64,000 nt of DNA, taken from contig JBAYOW010000009.1 of NCBI GenBank assembly GCA_041678005.1, forward strand, positions 8,653-72,652. Reading direction: 5' to 3'. Under the pieces are notes generated by a model that was given only the letters and a program-made list of their open reading frames with translations, was not told the DNA's origin and did no database searches. Shown in pieces: positions 34,449 to 43,695 of the stretch (position 1 is the first letter of the stretch; each line of letters begins with the position of its first letter). The DNA comes from Sulfurivermis sp041678005. GTDB taxonomy: Bacteria > Pseudomonadota > Gammaproteobacteria > Thiohalomonadales > Thiohalomonadaceae. The position numbers and the translations under genes are program-made.

Positions 34449-34907
34449 TCAATTTTCTTTTCTCACCGCTTCCAGGATGTCATGAAAGTCCTGGCTCCAA
34501 CGAGCAAATATTTCTTTGAGTTCATTGTTATTGGCCAAAGCACGCAGCTCTGTCGGGTTGGCAGTGACCAGGAGGGTTTCATGATCCTCGGCAAAAACCG
34601 TGATAGGCCATGGCAGGTAGGGGATCAACTGTGGATAGCGAGTTGTCAGATCGCGTAATTCCTCCGGCTTGGCTAAAAACACCAAACGATACATGTCTGT
34701 CTTGAAGCCGCTATCGGTCAAGCCAACATCGACACGCTGAATGCGTGAAATGGTGTAACCACGCTGCGTAATTTCTTCCTGCAGTATAGCCATGGTTTCA
34801 GGGAAACCCTGTTCAGAGCGCACCATCATCAGACCATCGGCCAGAGCAGTGCTGTGCAGGGCAAATAACAACAGTAATGCTGGCCATGATGCAGACAGAC
34901 ATCTCAT
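34449..34907 (-). CDS. Secreted DUF302 protein
   Basis: This 152-residue protein has a signal peptide (about 1-23). The DUF302 fold includes VRSEQGFPETMAILQEEITQ and ends in KEIFARWSQDFHDILEA. It overlaps the end of the cytochrome c-DUF302 gene, which encodes the same domain, so two DUF302 copies are made from one operon. The family's function is poorly known. It converges on cyaA. Confidence 0.82.
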   Translation of the reverse strand: MRCLSASWPALLLLFALHSTALADGLMMVRSEQGFPETMAILQEEITQRGYTISRIQRVDVGLTDSGFKTDMYRLVFLAKPEELRDLTTRYPQLIPYLPWPITVFAEDHETLLVTANPTELRALANNNELKEIFARWSQDFHDILEAVRKEN

Positions 34908-35941
34908 AGCGATGCCTCCTCCATGATGCCGAGATAGACCTGATACATCTCCTCGCAGGGTTCATCGAGTTCGGCATTATTGAACAGGCCGCTCATATAT
35001 TTTGGATTAATACTCATCATTTTTACCTGCCCCTCATGTTCAACTACAGTTATACGACATGGCATGAACAAGCCCACACGAGGATCCATAGTCAAGGCCT
35101 GATTGATGAAAGTGAAGTTGCAGAAATAGATGATGTTGGCCTCTCTGTGTTGTTCTTCTTCAGCAAAAAAACCGTCCTCCAGCCATTGCTCACGAATGAT
35201 GCGGAAGTTCTTGCCTAATGCCGCGCGTTTGACTGCTTCGACAGTTTCTTCCAGCGTATAAGATGACTCCATTTCCAGCCATGTTTCGTCCTGGCTGCCA
35301 GGTTGCCAGCCTTGAGTCAGTGCAAACGATCGAACAAAGGCGATGATGTCATCAATGTCCTGTTCGCGCAGGCCTTGCTGCAGAAATGAAACCATTGGCG
35401 TACCTTCACGGCCATTGATCAATGTCGCCTTAATCATTTGATCAGAGGCTGCAGCGAGGAAACCAGGATTATTGAGCGCTGGCGCGATGATGGGCATATC
35501 GCGTGGGCGCGAGAAGGTAACTCCAGTGCCATGCCCGCCTTCGCCGCGCTCGCCATGACAGGACGAGCAATGTTGACCAAACAATTTCTTGCCACGCACA
35601 ACATCACCCGAGCCGGGTCGATAATCAGTCAGCAGCAGTCGTGGACTGTCCTTGTCTTGCCAGCTACGCAGATGCGCGACTATGGCGCGGCGTTCTGCAG
35701 CGTTTAACATGGCAAAGGCCGGCATCACTCGGCCAGGACGACCAAGACGTATCGTGGTATCCAGATAACCATCATCGACACTGTTTAAAAAGCTTGGCAA
35801 GGCCAAAGGCACGCCAACGCCACCCCGACCATCGGAGCCATGACAGGCAGCACAGTTCTGTGCATACAACTCCGCGCCATTAGGCGCTGCACTGGCAGTT
35901 AAATTCGGCAAAAGCAGTAAAAAAGCCCAGATAAATTGCAT
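34904..35941 (-). CDS. Diheme cytochrome c fused to a DUF302 domain
   Basis: The 345-residue periplasmic protein has a signal peptide (about 1-18). Two cytochrome c domains have heme sites CAACH and CSSCH, with likely axial methionines in VMPAFAML and TPMVSFLQ. They are followed by a DUF302 domain (about 215-340). The ATG at 35941 has GGAGGT 5 bases upstream and is preferred to 36052. The fusion to DUF302, followed by a second free DUF302 protein, suggests an electron-transfer unit around whatever DUF302 binds. The substrate is unknown. Confidence 0.85.
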   Translation of the reverse strand: MQFIWAFLLLLPNLTASAAPNGAELYAQNCAACHGSDGRGGVGVPLALPSFLNSVDDGYLDTTIRLGRPGRVMPAFAMLNAAERRAIVAHLRSWQDKDSPRLLLTDYRPGSGDVVRGKKLFGQHCSSCHGERGEGGHGTGVTFSRPRDMPIIAPALNNPGFLAAASDQMIKATLINGREGTPMVSFLQQGLREQDIDDIIAFVRSFALTQGWQPGSQDETWLEMESSYTLEETVEAVKRAALGKNFRIIREQWLEDGFFAEEEQHREANIIYFCNFTFINQALTMDPRVGLFMPCRITVVEHEGQVKMMSINPKYMSGLFNNAELDEPCEEMYQVYLGIMEEASL

Positions 35942-36084
35942 AAGTGACCTCCGGCTAAGTTTATGCGATCTCCGGTCAGCAGGAAAACTTCCTGCGCCGT
36001 ATAAAGGTTTATAGTTCACAGCAGAGGACAGGTTGAGCGTAACGATACCCACTAAAAAACTGGAAGGAGCTCAGCCCATGGTTT

Positions 36085-36492
36085 TCAGTCGTTGATCATC
36101 TCCAGCTCCAGCGACTGCATCTCCTGGCCTTGCAGCTGGTAGCCACGCACATCCACAACACCTTCAGTATCAAGTGAAACTATTAGATAAAGCGCCTCTG
36201 GGTAGGCCGCCTCGGCAATATCAAGCGCGGAAGGCACGGCTGGCGCGTGTGGGTGGGAATGGTAGATGGCGAACAGGCTTTCGCCCGCCTCGCGCATCTG
36301 ACGCATGGCTGCAATCTGCTGCTGTGGATCCATGATATAGCGGCACTCATTTTGCCTGGCAATGTTTTGGATTGGATAAACACGGGTGTGGCCAGCGCTG
36401 CTGCCGACTAGACCACAGACCTCTTGTCCAGGACGTGACATGGCATGGCGCATTATCTGGTTAATCGTGGTGCGGGTAATGTAGGCTGTCAT
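36085..36492 (-). CDS. JAMM/MPN family M67 metallopeptidase
   Basis: This 135-residue protein has the JAMM motif HSHPHAPAVPSALD (His-x-His-x10-Asp) with the upstream glutamate in EVCGLVG. Such bacterial proteins (Mec+/RadC-like group) often cleave a peptide from a sulfur-carrier protein such as CysO or ThiS. A start at 36528 would overlap lolB; the shorter start matches relatives better, though neither has a good ribosome-binding site. moeB lies 6 kb away on the other strand. Confidence 0.83.
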   Translation of the reverse strand: MTAYITRTTINQIMRHAMSRPGQEVCGLVGSSAGHTRVYPIQNIARQNECRYIMDPQQQIAAMRQMREAGESLFAIYHSHPHAPAVPSALDIAEAAYPEALYLIVSLDTEGVVDVRGYQLQGQEMQSLELEMIND

Positions 36493-36512
36493 GATGATGT
36501 GTAATATAAAAT

Positions 36513-37100
36513 TTAAAGTTGTTGCCATTGATCGATAATCAGGCGAATACGAGCGCGGTGATTGCTGATGAACAGTCGGCCAGGCAAAATTACTGCACCT
36601 TGTTGGACATAATTGCGAAACTCGATAGTCCAGTTATCCTGTTGTAGTTTTTCCAGTAGCCCTTGTGGATTGAGCGTCTGTTCTGCTGAACCAGGTGCAG
36701 GCAGCCCCAGCGCCCAGTAACGCAGGGATTTTACCGGTATCCGCCAGCCCATTTCGTGATACAGCAAGTCCTCGGCATCTTCGGCGACGCGGCTATGCTC
36801 GCCATCACTCAAGGCAACCAGATGATCATCGCCTTGCAGGCGCAAGCTGCCCTGTCCCAAAGGGCCGGTCAGATGAATGGTGTAATTTTGTTCATGTTGT
36901 TGCAAGTCGATACGGGCTTGCCAGCTTTCATCTTCGGTGTGAATGCCGATGCGCCCACCCAGCTTCCAGGCCGAGACCTGCGCTAATTGCCGCTGCTGTA
37001 TCTGCCAGGCTCGATCCGGGTTATCGACGGGCGGCAATACCGGGCCATAGCTGCAGGCAGTCAGCAACAAGGGCCAGAAAAACCATAAACAATGTTTCAT
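36513..37100 (-). CDS. lolB: Outer-membrane lipoprotein receptor LolB
   Basis: LolB receives lipoproteins from LolA and inserts them in the outer membrane. The 195-residue protein has a lipobox (LLTACS, Cys16) and the family segments AWKLGGRIGIHTEDESWQAR and LRYWALGLPAPG. It lies 7 bp after the TPR lipoprotein gene and near hemA-prfA and ispE, the typical pseudomonad order (ispE itself is separated here by the hemA-moeB block on the opposite strand). Confidence 0.93.
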   Translation of the reverse strand: MKHCLWFFWPLLLTACSYGPVLPPVDNPDRAWQIQQRQLAQVSAWKLGGRIGIHTEDESWQARIDLQQHEQNYTIHLTGPLGQGSLRLQGDDHLVALSDGEHSRVAEDAEDLLYHEMGWRIPVKSLRYWALGLPAPGSAEQTLNPQGLLEKLQQDNWTIEFRNYVQQGAVILPGRLFISNHRARIRLIIDQWQQL

Positions 37101-37107
37101 GGGGGAA

Positions 37108-38862
37108 TTATTGAGTAAAGCGTTTGATTACTTGCTGGAGTAATGCGTGGCCTGGCTCGCGCTCCAGGGCATCCAGCCAGATCTGGCGCGCCTCATCCTG
37201 GCGACCCTGCACCCATAACACCTCGCCCAAATGGGCGGCGATCTCGGCATCAGGATATTGGTCCAGCGCACGGCGCAGAAATTCCTCCGCCTCTTGCCAA
37301 CGGCCCAGCCTATAGAGCACCCAGCCCATGCTGTCCATGATGGCAGCATCATCCGGTCGCAGCTCAAGTGCGCGGCTGATTAAGGCATATGCCTCTTGAT
37401 AGCGGTCGGTGCGGTCGGCCAGGGTGTAACCCAGTGCATTCAGCGCCTGAAAGTTATCTGGTTCCTGCATGAGAATGGCACGCAGATCATTTTCCAGCTC
37501 ATCAATAAGGCCCATATTCTCGGCGTTCATGGCGCGTGCATACAACAGCTCGATATCATCAGGAAATTGCTCCAGGCCTTCGTTGTAGACTTGTCGCGCC
37601 TCTTCCTGCTGCCCAGCTTCGTACAATAATTCCCCCTCTACCAGACGTAGACGGATTTCCTGTTCAGGGGTCTGTAGTTCGGCGGTGCGCAGATATGCGC
37701 GTGCCATCTCCAGCCCTTTCAGTTGGGAGATAAGTACCGATGAGCGGACGATAGCGTCGAGATAACTGTTGCCATCATTTACCTGCTGATACCAATGCAA
37801 GGCATCATCTGGTCGTTGTCGGCTTTCGGCAATCTGCCCCAGGGCATAGGCGGCATCGTCCGTGCGCTGATTCAGCTTGAGCAGCTGCAGGAAATTTTTT
37901 TCTGCCTGTTCCAGATCGCCCACATGTACCGCCAGTAACCCTTCGGTAAAGATCACTTCAGAATTATTCGGTAAATGCTTGTCCAGCAGCTTGAATTGTT
38001 TGCGTGCCTCTGGCCATCGCTGCAGTTCTATCAGCATACGTGCATAACCAAAACGCAAGGAGGTATCCCTGGGCAGTATTTCCAGAGCACGTTGATAGGC
38101 AGCCAAGGCCTCCTCAATGCGCCCTATCTTGCGCAAAATGCTGGCCTGTAGTGCCAGTGCATGTGGATGGTCTGCCTGTTTCTCCAGCAGATGTCTGGTT
38201 TGCTCCATGGCAAGGGCATAATTGTCGGCCTGATAAGCCAGGCGGGCGTAGGCAAGTACAGCTTCGGGATCATCTTCGTGCGCAGTTACCAGATTAGCCA
38301 TTATTTGTAGCGCCCGCTGTTTATTTGGCTCACTTGCCAGTACATTGTTCACCAGCATGAAACCATTGGCCTGGCCTTCTGGGGACAGATTCAGCAGTTT
38401 TTCCAGATGCAGGATCGCCTCATCGGTTCTGCCCTGGCGAATCAACAAGGCGGCCAGCGACTGCTGCGCCTCTACGGTCGCAGGCGATAATTCTTCCCAA
38501 AGACTTGCGGCCTTGAGTGCTGTTGCGTATTCATTGGCATAGACAGCGACTTGGGTGGCACGACGGGCGAGACGCGGATCACGTGTGTAGTCTGCGGCCT
38601 GGTAGTATGCATGGGCCGACATCTTCAGCTCGCCACGCTGGGCAGAGACTTCACCCACCAGCAGTTGATAAAGCAGGCCGGGGCTAAGCTCCATGGTGGG
38701 CAGATTTTCTGTTTCGGCGTGGCTTGCCGATGTTGTTGCGTGCTCTGGGGAGGCAGCTTCCTGTGTCACATCTTCCTTGGGTTTTGCTGTCTCATGTGCG
38801 GTCATCGCCGTACATGCGGCCAATTGCCAGGCCATTGCAACCAACATCAAAATACGTTTCAT
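37108..38862 (-). CDS. TPR-repeat lipoprotein
   Basis: This 584-residue protein has a lipobox (QLAACT) after a short signal segment and then at least ten tetratricopeptide repeats, e.g. HALALQASILRKIGRIEEAL and AAIMDSMGWVLYRLGRWQEA. It matches the TPR protein between hemA and lolB in many gammaproteobacteria. It is probably an envelope scaffold; the function is unknown. The ATG at 38862 with GGAG 8 bases upstream was chosen rather than 38880. Confidence 0.87.
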   Translation of the reverse strand: MKRILMLVAMAWQLAACTAMTAHETAKPKEDVTQEAASPEHATTSASHAETENLPTMELSPGLLYQLLVGEVSAQRGELKMSAHAYYQAADYTRDPRLARRATQVAVYANEYATALKAASLWEELSPATVEAQQSLAALLIRQGRTDEAILHLEKLLNLSPEGQANGFMLVNNVLASEPNKQRALQIMANLVTAHEDDPEAVLAYARLAYQADNYALAMEQTRHLLEKQADHPHALALQASILRKIGRIEEALAAYQRALEILPRDTSLRFGYARMLIELQRWPEARKQFKLLDKHLPNNSEVIFTEGLLAVHVGDLEQAEKNFLQLLKLNQRTDDAAYALGQIAESRQRPDDALHWYQQVNDGNSYLDAIVRSSVLISQLKGLEMARAYLRTAELQTPEQEIRLRLVEGELLYEAGQQEEARQVYNEGLEQFPDDIELLYARAMNAENMGLIDELENDLRAILMQEPDNFQALNALGYTLADRTDRYQEAYALISRALELRPDDAAIMDSMGWVLYRLGRWQEAEEFLRRALDQYPDAEIAAHLGEVLWVQGRQDEARQIWLDALEREPGHALLQQVIKRFTQ

Positions 38863-38999
38863 CCAAGCTACTCCAGACATGATGATCGCTAACTATACTC
38901 GACTTATCAGGGATTTTGCCGCAGAAATTCATACTCGCACTTGATATTATTGGGGTCTTTCCCCAAAATCAGTAACCCACCCACCTTATAAAACTACTC

Positions 39000-40256
39000 A
39001 TGTCACTGCTTGCCCTTGGTCTGAATCACCGCACTGCTCCCGTGGAAATACGGGAACGGGTGGCATTCGCGCCGGATAAGGTGTCGCAAGCCCTGCATGA
39101 ACTGACCAACTATGGCCCGGTGCGTGAGGCGGCAATTCTGTCTACCTGTAATCGCACTGAGATCTATTGTGGTTTGGAAGGGGAGGAGAAGGGGCCTATC
39201 CTGGAGTGGTTCCGTGATTTTCATCACCTTAGTGCCAAGGAAGTCGAACCATATCTTTATACCCATCCAGATAGTCAGGCGGTGCGGCATATCCTGCGTG
39301 TGGCCAGTGGGCTTGATTCGCTGGTACTTGGCGAGCCGCAGATCCTTGGCCAGATCAAACAGGCCTATGGCACGGCGCAGCAGGCGGGCACAGTCGGACA
39401 TCTGCTTAATAAGCTGTTCCAGTACACTTTTTCAGTCGCCAAACAGGTGCGTACCGATACTGCCATTGGTGCAAGTCCCGTTTCAGTGGCCTTTGCCGCG
39501 GTCAGTCTGGCGAAGCAGATTTTTTCCGATCTGAAAGAGCACACTGCCTTGCTTATCGGTGCGGGCGAAACCATCGAACTGGTGGCACGCCATCTGCACG
39601 AGCAGGGCATAGGCAACATCATTATTGCCAATCGCACGGTTGAGCGCGGCCACAAGCTGGCACAAGAATTTGGTGCCTTTGCCATCGCTCTGGCGGAAAT
39701 CCCGGCGCATCTGGCCGAGGCCGACATCGTTATTTCTTCCACTGCAGCGCCGTTGCCCATTTTAGGCAAGGGTATGGTGGAAAGCGCACTCAAGGTGCGC
39801 AAACGCCGCCCTATGCTGCTGGTGGATATTGCTGTACCACGCGATATCGAAGCGGAAGTCTCTGCGCTTGATGATATCTATCTCTATACCGTGGACGACC
39901 TCTCCGAGATTATTCAGGAAAACCTGCAGTCGCGCCAACAGGCTGCCCTGCAGGCCGAGGACATCATCGATACCCAGGTCGGCCATTTCATGGGCTGGCT
40001 GCAATCATTGGAAGCTGTCGGCACAATCTGTGCCTTTCGCCAATCCGCCGAGGAGATACGCGATCAAGTGTTGGAGCATTGCACACGCCAACTGGCAACA
40101 GGCAAGGACCCTGAATACGTTATGCGTGAAATGGCACGTCTGTTGACCAACAAATTGATCCATGAGCCATCTGCTCAGCTCAATCGCGCCAGTTTTGAAG
40201 GTCAGCATGAGCTACTGGATGCTGCCAGCATTTTATTTAATCTGAAAAAACCTTAA
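39000..40256 (+). CDS. hemA: Glutamyl-tRNA reductase HemA
   Basis: HemA reduces Glu-tRNA(Glu) to glutamate-1-semialdehyde, the first step of C5-pathway heme synthesis. The 418-residue protein has the catalytic cysteine in AILSTCNRTEIY (Cys50), the LVLGEPQILGQIKQAY motif and the NADPH-binding LIGAGETIEL loop. It is divergent from the TPR gene and 5 bp before prfA, a conserved pair. Confidence 0.97.
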   Translation: MSLLALGLNHRTAPVEIRERVAFAPDKVSQALHELTNYGPVREAAILSTCNRTEIYCGLEGEEKGPILEWFRDFHHLSAKEVEPYLYTHPDSQAVRHILRVASGLDSLVLGEPQILGQIKQAYGTAQQAGTVGHLLNKLFQYTFSVAKQVRTDTAIGASPVSVAFAAVSLAKQIFSDLKEHTALLIGAGETIELVARHLHEQGIGNIIIANRTVERGHKLAQEFGAFAIALAEIPAHLAEADIVISSTAAPLPILGKGMVESALKVRKRRPMLLVDIAVPRDIEAEVSALDDIYLYTVDDLSEIIQENLQSRQQAALQAEDIIDTQVGHFMGWLQSLEAVGTICAFRQSAEEIRDQVLEHCTRQLATGKDPEYVMREMARLLTNKLIHEPSAQLNRASFEGQHELLDAASILFNLKKP

Positions 40257-40261
40257 CCCCT

Positions 40262-41347
40262 ATGCAAGAATCCATACTCAGCAAGCTGGAGAATCTCTCC
40301 GAGCGGCTGCAGGAGTTAAGCGCCCTGCTTGCCGATCCTGCGACTATTAACGATCAAAATCAGTTCCGTGCTCTGTCGCAGGAATATGCCCAGCTCACCC
40401 CGGTGGTGGACTGCTATACCAGTTACCGCAAAATTCTAGAGGACATTACCGTTGCTGATGAAATGATGCGAGGCTCAGATACGGAAATGCAGGAGCTCGG
40501 TCAAGTCGAGTTGGAGTTGGCGCGCGAACGGCGCGATGCCTTAGTGCTGGAGCTCAACAAGTTATTGTTGCCTAAGGACCCTAACGACAATAAGAATATC
40601 TTTCTGGAAATTCGCGCTGGTGCCGGCGGTGATGAGGCGGCGATTTTCGCTGGTGATCTGTTTCGTATGTACAGTCGTTATGCCGAGCATCGTCGTTGGC
40701 AGGTGGAGATCGTCTCCGAGAGCCTGGGCGAGCATGGCGGCTACAAGGAAATTATTGTCCGTATTGTCGGCCAAGGCGCCTATTCACGCCTCAAGTTTGA
40801 ATCGGGTGGGCATCGTGTGCAGCGCGTACCAGAAACCGAATCTCAGGGTCGCATCCACACCTCTGCTTGCACGGTGGCGGTAATGCCCGAGGCGGATGAA
40901 GTGGAGGCCAGGGAGATAAATCCAGCCGATCTGAAGGTCGATACTTATCGCGCCTCGGGTGCTGGCGGTCAGCATGTCAACCGCACCGAATCTGCCATCC
41001 GCATTACGCACCTGCCCTCTGGCATCGTGGTGGAATGTCAGGACGAACGCTCACAGCATAAAAACCGCGCCCGTGCCATGTCGGTGCTGGCCGCCAAGCT
41101 GCTGGCTGCCGAACAGGAGAAACAACACGCTGAGCAATCCAGTACACGTAAATTACTGGTGGGCAGCGGTGATCGCTCCGAGCGCATCCGCACTTATAAT
41201 TTCCCGCAAGGCCGCCTTACCGACCACCGCATTACCCTTACCCTCTACAAGCTGGATGACATTATGGGCGGGCACCTGGATCAGGTGATTGAGCCACTCA
41301 TTAACGAATACCAGGCCGATCAACTTGCCGCCATGAGCGTGGAATGA
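40262..41347 (+). CDS. prfA: Peptide chain release factor 1 PrfA
   Basis: RF1 reads UAA and UAG. The 361-residue protein carries the PxT-type recognition tripeptide (PET in RVPETESQGRIHTSACTV) and the catalytic GGQ in ASGAGGQHVNRTESA. The PET variant differs from the PAT of E. coli, but PxT is the family rule. It is directly followed by prmC, which methylates this GGQ glutamine. Confidence 0.97.
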   Translation: MQESILSKLENLSERLQELSALLADPATINDQNQFRALSQEYAQLTPVVDCYTSYRKILEDITVADEMMRGSDTEMQELGQVELELARERRDALVLELNKLLLPKDPNDNKNIFLEIRAGAGGDEAAIFAGDLFRMYSRYAEHRRWQVEIVSESLGEHGGYKEIIVRIVGQGAYSRLKFESGGHRVQRVPETESQGRIHTSACTVAVMPEADEVEAREINPADLKVDTYRASGAGGQHVNRTESAIRITHLPSGIVVECQDERSQHKNRARAMSVLAAKLLAAEQEKQHAEQSSTRKLLVGSGDRSERIRTYNFPQGRLTDHRITLTLYKLDDIMGGHLDQVIEPLINEYQADQLAAMSVE

Positions 41348-41562
41348 CATTCTTATTTTGAAAGGTAGCGCTCATTATTCAAAAAAAGACGGTACGCATT
41401 GTGCGCCGAATAACTTTGAGTTGTGAACATGCCTGAATCATGCGCCCTGCAACATGTGAAAATAACTTGTACTGCAGCCACAATAAACTGTGGCGAGAGA
41501 TGTGTGACATCTTTTATGACGCAGAATTACTATCAAATATGTCGGTTGCTCACGTGGTGAGT

Positions 41563-42414
41563 ATGCCGACCATTGCCGAGATTTTGCAGATCGCACAAAG
41601 CCAGTTGCATAACAGCGACAGCCCGCGTCTTGATGCCGAACTGCTGCTTGCGCAGGTAATGAATAAGCCACGCAGCTGGTTGTACACCTGGCCTGAGCGA
41701 GTGCTCACTAGCGACGAACAGCGTGAATTTACATCGCTTATCGCCCGGCGCGCCGCAGGTGTGCCGGTGGCGTATCTCACTGGTCGTTGCGGTTTCTGGT
41801 CGCTGGACTTGAAGGTGACCACGGCTACTTTGATCCCGCGCCCAGATACGGAAACCATGATCGCTTGGGCATTGGAACTTATACCCATAGATGCCCACTG
41901 GCGGATTGCCGACCTGGGTACGGGCAGTGGGGCCATTGCCCTTGCATTGGCGCATGAACGGCCATCTTGCTGCTTTACCGCCACCGATATTTCATCAGCT
42001 GCATTGGTGGTGGCGGAGGAAAATGCGCGCGCCAACAAGATTGTAAATGTGAGTTTTCGCCAAGGCATTTGGTTTGAACCACTGGCCGGTGCGCGTCATG
42101 AGCTTATCGTCAGCAATCCTCCCTATGTGGCCGAAGGCGATTCACATTTGGCCAATCTGCGTCACGAACCTGTCAGCGCCCTGGCTGCAGGCGCAGATGG
42201 GCTTGCCGATCTGCGCCTATTGATCGAAAAAGCACCTGGTTCTTTACAGGAAAACGGCTGGCTCTTGCTGGAACATGGCTGGGAGCAGGGCGCAGCCGTG
42301 CGTGATCTGTTGCAGCAGTACGGTTATCACCATATTCAAACCTGCCGCGACCCGGCCGGTCTTGAGCGTATTTCCGGTGGCCACGCACCAAACACTGTTC
42401 CCCTGCAAAAATAG
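41563..42414 (+). CDS. prmC: Release-factor glutamine methyltransferase PrmC
   Basis: PrmC methylates the GGQ glutamine of RF1 and RF2 using SAM. The 283-residue protein has IADLGTGSGAIALALA (SAM loop) and the NPPY motif in IVSNPPYVAEGD. The ORF is open to 41440, but the ATG at 41563, with GGTGAG just upstream, gives the family start and length. ATG 41539 is an alternative. The 215-base gap after prfA contains no recognised gene. Confidence 0.94.
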   Translation: MPTIAEILQIAQSQLHNSDSPRLDAELLLAQVMNKPRSWLYTWPERVLTSDEQREFTSLIARRAAGVPVAYLTGRCGFWSLDLKVTTATLIPRPDTETMIAWALELIPIDAHWRIADLGTGSGAIALALAHERPSCCFTATDISSAALVVAEENARANKIVNVSFRQGIWFEPLAGARHELIVSNPPYVAEGDSHLANLRHEPVSALAAGADGLADLRLLIEKAPGSLQENGWLLLEHGWEQGAAVRDLLQQYGYHHIQTCRDPAGLERISGGHAPNTVPLQK

Positions 42415-42458
42415 GGTTATACTGGTGTTTCAGCAGGCACTATCCAGGGTGATGCGCG

Positions 42459-42869
42459 ATGTCACAGAAAAATAGCGAATTGCTTAAAATTCGTGATGTT
42501 ACTTTTCTGGCTCTCAATCCAGATCCACAGCAGGCTCATACGGCTTCACAGCTGCTGGCTGGCATGGAAGGCATCATAAATGCGCAACCGTTAAGTGACC
42601 ATGTTATGCAGGTGCGTTACGACATCACGCTAGTTACCCTGCGTGCCATTGAAGACGTTCTCAGTGGCGTGGGTTTTCATCTGGCCAACACCTTGATCTG
42701 CAAGCTCAAGCGCGCACTCTACTACTACACGGAAGATACCCAGCGCTCAAATCTTGGCCTTGATGGTCATGCCCCGCCCAAAGACGTCAAGGTCTATGTC
42801 AAACGCTATGAACAACTGCGACATGGTTGTCGTGACGACCGGCCAGAACACTGGCGTAATTATCTGTAA
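42459..42869 (+). CDS. Conserved hypothetical protein with HMA/ferredoxin-like pattern
   Basis: I do not recognise a named family. The 136-residue protein has a beta-alpha-beta rhythm reminiscent of a heavy-metal-associated or ferredoxin-like fold (RDVTFLALNPDPQQA, VMQVRYDITLVTLRAIEDVL) but no CxxC. It ends with a charged C-terminal tail HGCRDDRPEHWRNYL. It lies between prmC and moeB with only 16 bp to moeB, so a link to sulfur-carrier chemistry is possible but unproven. Confidence 0.7.
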   Translation: MSQKNSELLKIRDVTFLALNPDPQQAHTASQLLAGMEGIINAQPLSDHVMQVRYDITLVTLRAIEDVLSGVGFHLANTLICKLKRALYYYTEDTQRSNLGLDGHAPPKDVKVYVKRYEQLRHGCRDDRPEHWRNYL

Positions 42870-42885
42870 ATCCAGTTGGCACTAC

Positions 42886-43689
42886 ATGACACCTGAAGAA
42901 CATGAGCGTTATAGCCGCCATATCAGCCTGCCGCAAGTGGGTCTGGCAGGGCAGCAAAAGTTTATGGCAGCGCGTGTGCTGATCATCGGCATGGGAGGGC
43001 TGGGCTCGCCACTTGCCATTTATCTTGCCGCTGCTGGCGTGGGCACCCTGGTGGTAGTGGACTACGACACGGTGGAGCTCTCCAACCTGCAGCGCCAGAT
43101 AGTGCATCGAACTGCCAATATCGGCAGACCCAAGGTGGACTCGGCAGCAGAGCAGTTGCAGCAACTAAATCCCCATTGCCAGGTCATTGTCATCAATGGC
43201 CAGCTGACTGGCGCGGCGCTGACTGAGCAGATCGGTCTCGCTGATGTGGTGGTCGATGCCAGCGATAATTTTGATACACGTTTCGAACTCAACGCAGCCT
43301 GCGTCGCCCAGGGCAAAACGCTGGTCTCCGGTGCCGTAATTCGCATGGAGGGGCAGGTAAGCGTCTTCCACAATGAACACCCCGATGCACCCTGTTATCG
43401 CTGCCTGTATCGCGATGAACAAGGCGAGGGTGATAGCTGTAGTCTGACCGGCGTGCTTGCACCAGTGGTAGGTATCATAGGCACTATCCAGGCGACGGAA
43501 GTGCTCAAGGTGCTGCTCGGCATAGGCACTACCCTGGGCGGTCGTCTGCTGATCCTGGATGCGCTCCAGATGGAGTGGCGTACGCTGAAGCTACGTAAAG
43601 ACCCACAGTGCCCGGTGTGTGGCCAGGGGCGGGCAGAGTGGGATATAAACAGATCAAAGAATCTATACAAGCACCATGCAGCAAAATAA
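42886..43689 (+). CDS. moeB: Molybdopterin-synthase adenylyltransferase MoeB (E1-like)
   Basis: MoeB/ThiF-type E1-like enzymes adenylate the C-terminus of sulfur-carrier proteins (MoaD or ThiS). The 267-residue protein has the nucleotide loop IIGMGGLGSPLA, the VDYDTVELSNLQRQ segment, and two zinc cysteine pairs, CYRC and CPVC. It carries no rhodanese domain. The start is at MTPEEHERYS. In this gene order (prmC-moeB-ispE) MoeB is the usual name, though a ThiF role cannot be excluded. Confidence 0.9.
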   Translation: MTPEEHERYSRHISLPQVGLAGQQKFMAARVLIIGMGGLGSPLAIYLAAAGVGTLVVVDYDTVELSNLQRQIVHRTANIGRPKVDSAAEQLQQLNPHCQVIVINGQLTGAALTEQIGLADVVVDASDNFDTRFELNAACVAQGKTLVSGAVIRMEGQVSVFHNEHPDAPCYRCLYRDEQGEGDSCSLTGVLAPVVGIIGTIQATEVLKVLLGIGTTLGGRLLILDALQMEWRTLKLRKDPQCPVCGQGRAEWDINRSKNLYKHHAAK

Positions 43690-43695
43690 AACGAC

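Noticed and set aside
34904..36052. Long form of the cytochrome c-DUF302 gene starting at 36052
   Set aside because: The ATG at 35941 has a strong GGAGGT site and gives a proper signal peptide. The longer start would add a stretch without signal features.
41389..41425. Possible short repeat shared with 8725-8760 (GCATTGTGCGCC-like)
   Set aside because: Only about 15 bases match, which is too little to call a repeat family.
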